Assembly: GCF_029227915.1 (NCBI RefSeq) | Contig: NC_079878.1 | Location: forward strand, 7,936,001-8,000,000 | Direction of reading: 5' to 3' | Length of the DNA: 64,000 bases | Source: Hydractinia symbiolongicarpus | Lineage: Eukaryota; Cnidaria; Hydrozoa; Anthoathecata; Hydractiniidae | Shown here: one piece after another, positions 12,039 to 23,100 of the stretch | How the letters are laid out: every line of letters starts with the position of its first letter | Numbering within the stretch: the first letter of the stretch is position 1 | Position numbers and translations under genes: made by a program | Notes under the pieces: model-generated | The model's input: the letters and a program-made list of their open reading frames with translations, nothing else | What the model was told of the DNA's origin: nothing | Database searches by the model: none

Positions 12039-13644
12039 AAGGGTCGCTCTCAGTGTTATTACTGACACGACCTCTATTTGAACGTGATAGTCTGTTCATA
12101 GAATCTAAATATACTTCTTTTATCTCGTGAACAAACTGTCTGGAGAGAAGTAAAGCTGCGAGGGTATCAGAAATTATTAACATGTAAAAGACGCCAGCCC
12201 AAGAGTTAGATGACGATGCTATAACACCGGCTAACAATGGTCCCAGTGCAGCACCCAATGAACCTGTCCCATCGATGATGGCTGTTACAACTGCCATTGC
12301 TTTAACGTTACCTTTTAAACATTTGTGTGTTCCTAAACTTGCTGACACTGCTGTTGTTATTAGCGCGTAGGGGCCATTTACAAAGAATCCAGAGATGATC
12401 ATGCATGCGATAAAAAGCGTAGCGTTGGTCGTCCCGTAAAAATAAAACATATACAAACTTGGACCAGCAGATAACAGCATAATCACATTCACAATGCCCG
12501 GTTTATGGGTAATATCAGTCATCAGACCAGCAATGATTCCACCGACAGCTCCACCAATGTCAAAAAGAATTGCCCAATGGGCGGCTTTCTTTGAGTCATA
12601 CTTAATACCGTCGATTGGTGTGTTTACGATGTAGTATGGCAACCAAAAGAGAAAGGTGTAACTCACAAGCTTAGCAAAAAATAAACAAAATGCATATTCC
12701 ACTACTCCAGGTATTTTTAATGCACCCCATATACCGATTGCTTTCGGTTCAACTTTTTCTTCGACAGTTCTTTGGAAAGGATCATTATTTGAAAGTGTAT
12801 CCATACATAAAGAGGAAGATGATGATGAGGAGGAGGGTTGCTTGTTATGTTCGTAAAAATCAACATGGCTTGGATGTGGTATCAAAAAAATAAAAATAAT
12901 CACTCCTACGGATGCAATAATAATACCAGGAACAATGAACGATAGACCCCAATTGGTGTTAACGAATGCACCGGCTACCAGAGAACCGAGAATATTTCCA
13001 AGAAAAATGTGGCAGTTCCACGTGCACATAATGAAACCGCGATGGCCCTCTGGAAACCAAACGCCAACTGCTTCGACTACACAAGGCCAACCTAGAAAAT
13101 AAGAAGAAGAAGCTTTGTCTAGTTTTACTAATTTTTTGATGAACCTTAGAACAGAATATGACATCTTACATCACGTACCGGTGGAATGTGTTATACCAGT
13201 AATGATTTGAAAAAGGACGAAGAACGATAAGGAGTGTATGTTTAAATAGTAAGCCAGGCCAGACAAGCAGGTAGAAACGCCAGTTAAAACCATACCAATG
13301 CTAAGATAGATTCTCAAATTTGTGTGTTCCGCTAGATAGCCACTCACAAATATAGCAAGTGCGTATGAGACTAAGAATGTAGAATCTAACAATCCGAACA
13401 AGTCCTTGTTCTTGTCAGTATCTTCAAACGGAACCCAAGGTTCACAAGAATTATTTTTTGTTTTGGGGCATTCCAACTCAGGCTTCACAATACTGAAAGA
13501 GCGCTTCGCTAGGTGGTATGATGTGTAGGCGATAAATGTGAGAATGATAACGGCTGCTTGATAACCGACAAGTTGCCATCTCTTTGGTAAGTTTCGGAGT
13601 AAGTGTTTGTACAGAGATACAGTTGGAGCTGTGCGCAATACCAT
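12019..13644 (-). CDS. SLC37A2: SLC37-family sugar-phosphate/phosphate exchanger
   Basis: Two exons: 13644-13179, and 13091-12019 after an 87-nt GT-AG intron whose splice rebuilds a Gly codon ([14 protein letters not shown]). The product is about 512 residues, close to the family length of about 500. It is a major-facilitator transporter expected to have 12 membrane segments. Family signatures include the N-terminal [17 protein letters not shown], [22 protein letters not shown] and the NILGSLVAG helix. Vertebrate SLC37A1/A2 sit in the ER membrane and exchange glucose-6-phosphate for phosphate; the same role is inferred here. The ATG at 13644 begins the conserved N-terminus, so the gene appears complete. 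A Ser-rich central cytoplasmic loop (SSSSSSSS) is present. A1 and A2 cannot be told apart, so the symbol is approximate. Confidence 0.9.
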
Positions 13645-14717
13645 AGTATCTAAAAATAACCATATGCGTCACACTATACTTCAAAAAGTAGTTGGGAGAA
13701 TACCCAAAGCGTAACAAATTAGTTTTGCTCAGTAAAATCCTATATGAAATGCTTATACAAATGAAAATTATGTGAAACTAAAGATGTTTTAGCTGTATAA
13801 GCAAATTTTACGAAAGGTGGCGTTATGGGTGTTAGCGCTTTTAGATTCCCTTAACACCAATAAATTTTCCTTTTAAATCGCACTATATCAATTTAGAAGC
13901 TGCAAACCGTGGTTCTTCTTTTTTTTCTTAAATTATGTTCTTAAATTTTTATCAACATAAAAGCTCATGAAATATCAATTCTCAAGTAAGTGTCGATATC
14001 TTTCTTCATAATAAAAATAACATTCCTCGTAATTTTAATTGAACACACGACTTGGTGTAAAATACTAACCTTGCTGAACTTTTAATTCCAAGTGAAACAC
14101 TAAACATTCAACAAAACTTTCTGGTATTGTTTTGTAAAGCTTGAACAATTCGCTCGAACAGCAGTTGTTGTCCTCGCTGTCGAAGTCTTTTTAAAATATC
14201 TCAAGCCAACATGCATCAGGGTGTGTGTGTTTTCGGCCAGCTACCATTTTTAAGCCTTTATTCGCTACCTCCTACAAACCATCCAAGCAAATCTACTTGA
14301 GTTAAATCTAAGTAACTCAACCATGTAAATTGCGTTTTTTTTTAAAAAAAGTTGCTTACATTCCAGAGTAAATTTTACTATTTATCCACCCCCTGTTTTT
14401 TTTTAAAAAAATTGAGTCTATTAACATTTTAATTACAACTTTGTCACGCTAATAATTATTTTCAATCGACTATGGTGATAATAAAGGTTGCTACGTGTGT
14501 TTATTATCTTGTGTTTAAAAGACGTAGCTGAAGTTTGCAAAGTTTTTAAAAGCACAAAGAAAAAACACAAAAACATTGAGAACAATGTTGGTTAAAAGCT
14601 TGCCCTCCCCCCTTTAAAAAACGTTCATCTTATCCTGTTTATACTATGTTGAGAATTCGTAATTTACCATAATAAAATTCGAAAACATGTTGCCTCGTTG
14701 AAAACCGCCATTATGAT
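13645..14717. other. Intergenic stretch upstream of SLC37
   Basis: It should hold the SLC37 promoter and 5' UTR. Poly-A/T runs lie near 13918 and 14335-14410. I see no distinct regulatory site and no gene. Confidence 0.4.
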
Positions 14718-16777
14718 ATGAATTCCTATATCGACGATTTTTCAAAATTACCATTTAGTTTGATATTTACATTCGATGATCCAGATGAACAAATAGATAC
14801 ACTGAATCATCTCATATTATCCTGTATTGAACGTCATGCCCCACTGAAGCGAGTAAAGCTAACACGCCCGATCGCTCCGTGGATGAAAGACCCTGCCATC
14901 CAAGACAGTCGAAACAAACTGGAATTTTATCGTAAAAAAGCCCAAGAAGATCCAAATTACAAAAATGACTATAAAGAAAAACGCACTAATTATCGAAAGA
15001 CATTGAAGGAAATAAAAAACTCGTTCTTCAAGAAATCGTTATCGTCAAAGGATCAAAAATCTGTCTGGAATACTATTCATCGTATTCTGAGCAATCAAAA
15101 AACACGAATCAAACACGATCCTTCAGAAATGAATGAATATTTTAGCAATCTAGCAGCAAACCTAACTGGGAAATCAAACGTCGAGTCTACATTACCAGAT
15201 GATATCAAAACTACTGAAAACGAACAATCGTTCAAAATTCAACATACTACTTACAATGAAATAAATAAAATACTAAAAAATCTCAAGAATGACTGCTCCA
15301 GTGGTCATGACAATATTCCAATACGATTTATCAAGCCAGTATCAGAATTCATAACATCCCCTCTGGTCCATATTATTAACAATTGCATCAACAAAGAAAT
15401 ATTTCCCCAGCAATGGAAGATTGCTCGTGTTTGCCCAATACCAAAGATCAACACACCAATTAGCACAAAGGACTATCGTCCAATCTCAGTACTGCCAGTA
15501 TTGTCAAAAATCTACGAGAGAGTAATCTTATCTCAGTTATGTGAATTCATTGAAAGTAATCAACTTTACAATGAAACACAATCCGGTTTTCGCAAAGGTC
15601 ATACGACTACCACATTGATGCTTAAGCTTCGTGACGACATAAAAAAAGCAATGGCGAAAAGTGAAGTGACACTCTCTATCCTCATCGATTACTCCAAAGC
15701 TTTCGACACGATTGATCACAAAAATCTGCTACTGAAACTACGTGATATGAATTTTTCATTTCGTGCTTTAAAGATATTATCAAGTTATCTGAAAGATAGG
15801 AAACAATACGTTCAAATTGAAGACAAAATTTCATCTTTAAAATCAATGTTTTACGGTGTACCACAGGGTAGCATACTTGGCCCTGTCCTGTTTAACCTCT
15901 ACGTCATCGAGTTATCAAATCAAATCAACTCCGCCAGTATCCAATATGCTGATGATACAACATTATATAAACACTGCAAAGTCAGAGATCTATTTCAATC
16001 AATCAAAGATATGGAAAAGGATGTAGATAACCTTCTAGCTTGGTCAAAAGAAAACAATCTTTTGTTCAACAGTGACAAGCTTAAGTTAATCATATTCCAT
16101 TCTAAGCGACTGAGAGCATTTGATTCTGACCGAAGCTATCTTTGTCGTTGTGCTGGTATGTCAATCGAGCAGGAAGAAAATGTTAAGTTACTTGGCATTC
16201 AATTCGATCAAAATCTATCATGGACCTGCCATATAAACAATGTTATAAAATCCTCGCACTCAACACTACGTGCTCTACGAAAGTTTAGTCGTTTCACACC
16301 TTTCCATGTACGCAAAACCTTGGCGGAAACGTTGATCTTATCAAGGATAAGTTACGGTAATGTTGTCTTCTCGCAAATACCTGATTATCTGATATGTCGG
16401 CTACAAAAGACCAAAACATGGCTGCTGGTTACGTTCTCCGCCGTTATGCTAATCTGCAAGAAGTCACGAATCTAAAATGGCTTCCCGTAAAAGAACATAT
16501 TGAATTCAGTATAAGTAAACTTGTACACAAATCGAGAATTGATAACAACCATCCAAGCTATCTAAACGTAGAGTTTGTTGTACCAACACGAAATTTGAGA
16601 TCTTCTACGAAGGAGCCTCTTGTTAAAAATGTTGGAAATGGCACTTTTCAAAACCAAGCACGGTGTTACGATGAAATCCCGGATAGTATAAAAATTATTG
16701 AAACTCTAGAAAAATTTACTAAAGAAGCAAAACAATTTTATCTAAATAAGGCAGTCGCTAGAGTCTTGTCTGTTTGA
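14718..16777 (+). pseudogene. Non-LTR reverse transcriptase, frameshifted
   Basis: The frame from 14718 to 16475 carries the linker and RT: SGFRKGHTTTTLMLKLRDD, LIDYSKAFDTIDHKNLL (RT2), GVPQGSILGPVLFNLYV (RT4) and the catalytic YADD at about 15947-15958. The C-terminal domain moves to another frame near 16415 and runs to 16777. It holds the family's typical tail (GYVLRRYA, LPVKEHIEF, YDEIPDSIK). The segment before RT (APWMKDP, then the KSVWNTIHRIL block) is what normally joins endonuclease and RT in CR1/Jockey-type ORF2. The ATG at 14718 is simply the first Met after truncation. Confidence 0.88.
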
Positions 16778-16929
16778 ATTCTGTTCGCCGAAGTTTGGGT
16801 GCCAATATTCTATCGACCTGTTCACAATCTACCCTTACTCATTTTCAGCTTGTATTTACTTTTGCCTTTTCTCCTTTTGCGACTAGCCAAGTATATATAT
16901 GAAATATTTTTTTTTTTTTTTCATAATTC

Positions 16930-17400
16930 AATTAGTTTATTTTATATTTTCTTACCTCCAAGGCCATTTATCGTTTTCTCTGGGTTTTTTTTCTAGTTAC
17001 TCCTATCTAGGTTGATTCCAATATCGTCTCTATTTATCTTGTCGATTCGAGTGTTTCAATTTCTTTCGAGCCTTTCAAGTTTATTTTTAATTTTGCTTTT
17101 CATCGCGGTTTTTATAATGTATATATATAAAAAGATAATATTTTTTTTTGAACAATTATTTATTCTTTATTTATAGTTTATTTATATTTTCCTTACTTTC
17201 AAGGCCATTTATCGTTTTCTCTGCTTTTTGTCTAGTTACAATTTAGGTTGATTCCATATATCGTTTCTTAATTTCTCGTCGATTTGAGCGTTTCAATTTC
17301 TTTCAAGCCTTTTCAGTTTTTCTCATCGCGGTTTTCTTTTTTATTTAATGTATATAAAAAAATTTATTGTTTGAACACTTTTTATTCTTAATCTATAATT
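16930..17400 (+). repeat. Tandem duplication inside the retrotransposon 3' UTR
   Basis: Two roughly 220-bp units share AAGGCCATTTATCGTTTTCTC, then TTGATTCCA..ATCGT, then GTGTTTCAATTTCTTT or GCGTTTCAATTTCTTT, then CATCGCGGTTTT. The first unit begins near 16940 and the second near 17165, with moderate divergence between them. Repeated 3' UTR modules may be recognition sites for the element's own RT. Confidence 0.75.
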
Positions 17401-17490
17401 TTTTTCATTTTTATATTTCATTTTAGGGAGAAGAACAATTTTGTACAAAATTGAACCCAAATAAATGTTAATAATAATAATAATAATAAT

Positions 17491-17834
17491 TATGTGGAAA
17501 AAACAATTCGGATAAAATCCAGTTTCATGTTCCGGATGGCAAAAAAGGCCCCTTGACGATGTTTGCCGGAAAACTTATTAAACAAAACTTGGATAAAGAG
17601 AATAGGGACAAAATTATTATAACTAAGTTTAATTTTGTGAATAAATATAAATGTCTTCTTGTACTATACCTTTTTGCAAATAAAAATAATAGAAGTAGCG
17701 CTAGAAAGCATTTTGAGACTCCCAGCAAGTACGGAAGAGATGCGTGGACTTATTAACAGAGTAGATACTCTTCAAAAGCAAGTTTTTATATAAGTTGAAC
17801 ACTTTTCACTGAATGTTTTGAGTATATGCAAAGA
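17491..17834. other. Non-coding stretch
   Basis: Overlapping open frames on both strands at 17525-17756 have no recognisable domain. Confidence 0.35.
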
Positions 17835-18152
17835 ATACCTTATCAGTAAAAAAAAAAAAAAAATCGGCGAGAATTGACAAAATTTTGGCTAGGTGAGTAA
17901 TATTTATTGCCGACTAAAATTTTTGCCGACTTTGTTATTACCTACCAAACTGTTTTGCCAACATATTTTTTTACCTTACTTTTTTTCCGACCACCTTTTT
18001 GCCGTTTATTCTTCCTTGTTGCTATTTTTTCCAGTTTTATGCAATTATTCAAAAATTTAGTCGGCAAAAAAGTGACTTAATGTTCTCTATGTCAAGTGAC
18101 TAATATTTTTGCCGACTAAAGTTTTTGCCTACTTTTTTTACCGATAAGGTAT
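17835..18152. mobile_element. MITE-like element with ATACCTTATC inverted ends
   Basis: The left end reads ATACCTTATCAGTAAAAA and the right end, reverse complemented, ATACCTTATCGGTAAAAA. The interior (about 318 bp) repeats GCCGAC(T) and TTTTTGCCGAC motifs many times. It has no coding capacity. The superfamily is unknown. Confidence 0.65.
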
Positions 18153-18633
18153 ATCAGGATTATTTTTGCTTAAAAATTAGTATCGATATGTTGATCGCGT
18201 AAAATTCGCGAAACAGATATTTTTCATGTCGTCAAAGTGTACTTTTGAAGCAAAGAAATGGTTTCTTAATAAAGTAAACGTTAAAGCCTACCTCCCACTT
18301 TAAAAGAACTTTAATCTTAAAATACTCATAAAATATTGGTATCTAAGAAAATAGATCTTTTTTTGGCTGATTTACCTTTATGAGAGAATATTAAATAAAC
18401 AAGCTTAAGCAAGCTACTTCTAAGCAAATCCTACCGCCATCTTGAATAAGAGAAAGCGGCAAACATCAAAATAAATTTGACGTCGCAAGTTGCTCGCGAA
18501 CAAAATGACCGAAATTTTATAAAAAAGACTCACAGGAGAGTTTTTTTTATACCTTAACAAGGTCGGTAAAGTTTTAGTTGCTGGAAACACAAACGGGGGT
18601 GTAGCGTGGATAGGTGTATCCCCTACAACTCGG
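18153..18633. other. Non-coding stretch
   Basis: Nothing recognised. Confidence 0.35.
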
Positions 18634-18713
18634 CCCAACCTCGTTTCCAGGGTATTTTACCTTGTTGAAGCATAATAACGGCTCGGGGGCCACAAGACCC
18701 TGGGGACGCGGCT
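18634..18713. mobile_element. Short hairpin element (CCAACCTCGTTTCCAGGG type)
   Basis: The left CCAACCTCGTTTCCAGGGT and right ACCCTGGGGACGCGGCTG ends are imperfect inverted repeats. The ends resemble the longer hairpin at 18796-18905. Confidence 0.5.
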
Positions 18714-18795
18714 GTAATAAGTTACGTACATTTTGGGAGAGGGTAAGGTTAAAGATCATCATTCATATAGCGACATCATAGCATGAAATTAGCCC

Positions 18796-18905
18796 CCAAC
18801 CTCATGCCCAGGGATCTTTTTCTCTTTCTGACAATCTCAGACAGCGAGTTTCTTCTCGCCGTCTGAATTTTCAGAAAGCGAAAAAAAATCCTGGGCACGA
18901 GGTTG
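18796..18905. mobile_element. Near-palindromic hairpin element, 110 bp
   Basis: Almost the whole segment folds back on itself: CCAACCTCATGCCCAGG at the left pairs with CCTGGGCACGAGGTTGG at the right. Inner arms CTTTCTGA/TCAGAAAG and TCAGAC/GTCTGA and the core CGAGTTTCTTCTCG also pair. It has no coding capacity; it is probably a foldback-type MITE. Confidence 0.75.
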
Positions 18906-19284
18906 GCTAGGAGACTATCTAAAGACAAAGATGATTAGCAGTTACAGGAAGAAACATACCCACCATTTCACCATGAAGTGGCAACGGTAACAAGGATGTC
19001 ATAATTGACCCGGCCAAGAAACAGGGGTAGATCACATAATAAACGTAACCCGTCAGACTTACGGTAGTCTTTTGTAATTTATTTAAATTTCAGCAAAACA
19101 ATCACACAAAATTCGGTTTCCAATAATTTATTACACCTAGAATAAAAATGAATGCAAAAAATATAAAATTAATTAGAACATTGAAAGTAAAAGGTGATTG
19201 TTGAGTTATCAACTGTTACCAACACTAGGATGAAATTACTTTTCATAAAGGACGAACCAAAATGAAAAGTATTTTTTAGGAAAG

Positions 19285-19650
19285 AAAAATATACACTTCC
19301 CGAGTAAATTTCATGTGGCATAACTTCTTAATTTATTTTCCTGAAAACGGCTTAAAAAGTACGAAAATTTTTGAACATGTAATAAATTTACACAACCTCC
19401 CTTTTAAGCTGAGGTGGAACACAAAAATACAAAATGAACTCAAAAAATTAAGAAGGATCGACCGTGACAATAACGCCACCAAAACCACAACAGTATATAC
19501 ACTCTCTAAAACCAAAATGTGATGAGGATTTTCACCCTTAGGCCAAAAAAGAGATGAGAATTTGCATGCATGCTGGATATAACCAAACAAAGTTCAATAA
19601 AAACACAAAAAAATTAAAACAGTTCATCATTCGGGAAGTGTTTTTTTTCG
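19285..19650. mobile_element. MITE with TACAC(C)TTCCCGAG ends, copy 1
   Basis: The left end, ATACACTTCCCGAGTAAATT then TTTCATGTGGCATAACTTCT, is related to the element at 46182-46517. The right end reads CATTCGGGAAGTGT near 19630, the inverted counterpart. It is about 360 bp and non-coding. It lies just downstream of CDC27. Confidence 0.6.
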
Positions 19651-20102
19651 CCAATTTTGAATTTTTTCAAGGATTTTTAGAATTGTTAAAGAAGTTGTGA
19701 AGAATCAAATAAATTCTCACGAATGACGTTATCGTACAGGATATTTTTTTGCATGCATTAAAGTTTCCATAAAAATAAAAACTTTAAAGTCATAGGTACG
19801 CAGTGGTAGGAGAAGAAGCCGTATTCAAAACTACCGGTTAAATTTTGTAATTATGAAATCGGTTTCCGGTAAAATAAACAGCAGACGTGATAACATAAAA
19901 TAGATTCTAGTCCTTTTACAACTAATAATTTTGTAGAAGAAATATATCGTTATATACAATAAGTATATACAACGGTTGACGTAAAAAGAAATCGAGAACT
20001 GCTAATATTGAATATTCAGGAATACGAGTCGAAAGTAGCGACGTTACTACAAAGCGACACAATCGTAACATTTCGTAACAAAGATGGAGGTCATAAAAAT
20101 CT
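19651..20102. other. Non-coding stretch and probable CDC27 3' UTR
   Basis: It lies directly after the CDC27 stop codon on the minus strand. Nothing else recognised. Confidence 0.4.
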
Positions 20103-23100
20103 TCAGCTACTCTCTTCAACGTCTGACATAATGGTATCCTCAGCTGTGTGTAACGAATTCGTGAAATCATCGCTCACATAACGTTGTTGGTTCATTGCCT
20201 CTTTAATCATGGTGTTAGTTCCTTGCGGATCTAAATTCATTGCCCAAGAAAAGTTCATTTGTGCCAAGTGAGGTTCGTCCATTTTTTGATACGTCTAAAA
20301 AAATAAGCAAATAAAACACAAACCAGATTAACTTTAAATATTAATACAGAGGACCAAAACATGGAATAGAATTTCTTAATTTTCCTGACCACAGTTTGTG
20401 AAACAGAGAGGTGTGTCCTCGACATTCTACGAATCGTCTAGTACACCATAGATGACCGCTCAATAAAGTACTGTACACACCACAGAATCTTCCTGAAATT
20501 TAGGGATGGGGAGTCACAAATGAACCATGACAAAATCATCAAAATATTAGTGACTTCCTAATTTCCACTTTCGCTGTTAGCCCTGAATAGTTTTATATAC
20601 AAAGCAAGTTGATGTGTTATGTTCCACGTGATGAATGACAAATCATGAATGACGTAGTTTTATAAATTCCAAAAAACCTTTCCAAATGCCGAAACCTCTT
20701 AGCTACATCTGTGAATATAAATTTTACCAAAAACTATAATTTTTTGCTAACGAAACACGCGAAAATTAACACGCTGTTGACAGAAACAGTCTTCAAGACA
20801 TCCCAACTACAGTTTAAAAAGAAAAGAAAAGAAAAAATACCTTTCCAATCATAAAATATACTAATGAATCTTTTGGAACAATCTTTTTTAACTCGTTTAA
20901 TTCTTCTAGCGCTTCCTGCAAGATAAAGAAACAAAATTAGGGGCGGTGCAAAAATGGGGAGGGATGGGCGTTTTTTAGGACATTAACCGCCCGTAGGTAA
21001 ATGTAACAATTAGCAAACGCTGATTTTTACAAAAAATTTTTTGGATATCTTAAAGCATTAGGAACAACACCAAAGATTAGGCACATTTGGGGAAATATTA
21101 CATACTATTTACCTTAGTTTTATCGAGTGACACTAAAAACCTGGCTTTGTGATATCTACAGAGAGCATTCTTCGGAGCCAATTCGCTTGCTTTAGAAACA
21201 GTTTCTAAAGCCTCCGCTATTCTTCCCAAGTCGTGTTGCGTCTATGAATAGATCAACAACATAAGCACACTGCACAAGATATGTAGTGATAATTCAACAA
21301 TGTTGTACAGAAATCAGATGAGAAATTATTTAAGATAACTCAGCTACAATCAAATAGCTTTCAATTAAGTCTATAGGGGGAACCCTCAAAACAATGGACA
21401 CTTACCACTGCAAGATGACAGAGTAAGACAGAGTGATTGGGATTGATCTTTAACGCACGACGGTAATGATATTCTGCTAAAGTGTACTTCTCTTGCTTGT
21501 AATGAATCATCCCGATACCATACCTACACGTCGAGCAGGTTATAATACTTTTATAATAGCAAACTCAAGTATTTGTTACCAACACCATTGCAAGACATTT
21601 TGCGGCAAGTGCCAGGAAACGATACTTTTCGGCAAGTGCCAGAAAACGGTATTTCGTGGCAAGTGCCGAAAATTTAGTACAGTCAACTCTCTCTCCACTT
21701 CTATGTCTGTACTTTCGTTCGAATTAGAGACAGATTGGAATTATGGGAAGTCTCTTTAATTCGAATATCGAAGCGTAAAATCGAATTTGGATGTCAGAAC
21801 ATTACTTCTGGGCTATGCTCTTTCCATCATGTCTTCCTGTATAATGCTATACCTCATTAGGGTTATCCTAAATTGGTTTCCTTTAAAAATCAAAACTTTT
21901 AAATTAAAATTTTGTGGGAAGCGACCTTAAAATGTGTTCGAATTGAAGAGGTTTATTGAATTAGAGAGATGCAATAACGAAAAGTAAATTATGAGAGTTT
22001 CTTAAAAAAATTTGACGGTGACTTTGACGTTGTTCGAATAAGAGAGATATTTTCATTACGGAGATTTGAATTAGAGAGAGAGAGATAACTGTATTAATTA
22101 AAGGAGGCGATACTGCGAATACTAATCCCTACCATGCATTGTAATGTCTTTCGTTATAACGTAAAGCAGCTCGGAAACAAGACAAAGCGCGATCTAACTC
22201 TTCTGTGTACACATACTCATGCCCAAGCAGAGAGTAGGCGTACGTAAACTCAGGATCCAACTAGAAGAGAGGGAGACACGTGTCACACTCTCGACAGCTT
22301 GTCAAAGAGTGGTTACTTATTAAAACTTTAACTTTCAGTGAACCACTCAATATGGAATTCTATGCTCAAATTTTGGGTATTAATACACCCATACAAAAAG
22401 CTGTTTACTAATATATATTTGACGTTTGAATCAAGCATGAGGAAAATTTTATGAGAAAAATATTATAACAAAACAACGAAAACACATTTTACACAGCATA
22501 CACACACGTACTTGAATAGCTCTTTCAAGAAATTTGATCGCTAAATCATGTTCCTTCTGTAAACTGAAGCAATTCGCCATCGCACACCATGCCTGGAAAA
22601 GTAAATTTCGTCAATTTTAGATTAAATATTGAAGTGTCACGAACGAGTCAGAGAAACTTTAACTTACCACTGGCGACTCTTTGTTATGATCCACAAGATC
22701 TTGCGCTAATGAAGATAGCAGGCTCTCTTTGCGAGCGAGCCAGAGTAAAGAGGAGTAAATTGCAAGACCTATGATCAAAAAAGGTTGATAAGAAAGATGT
22801 TTACGCACGAAGCTGTGACAAAAACACAACGGATAATAGCAAACAACAAACTTACCTTCACTCATGTTATACGCGTCTAACTCTCTCACTTTCTCAAACG
22901 CTTTTTCTGCCTAAAATAAAATAAATTAATAAATACACCAGGAAAATTTGGTAACTGATCATGTAAGGTGTCGGTATTACAGAGGTGGTTGCCGACCGTC
23001 TGGACTAACTTGCGATTACACTTTTTTCGTGTTAAAAACAAAGCTTTGGTATATTTAGAATTTACATGGAAAAATAAATCAAATAGAAAACGGCTTTTTA

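Larger units (their letters stand above)
14718..17490 (+). mobile_element. CR1/L2/Jockey-like non-LTR retrotransposon, 5'-truncated
   Basis: The body is a reverse-transcriptase ORF, followed by a 3' UTR with an internal duplication and a terminal (TAA)n tract at about 17466-17490. There is no endonuclease domain upstream, so the copy is 5'-truncated, as usual for target-primed insertions. A frameshift near 16415 also disables it. Confidence 0.88.
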
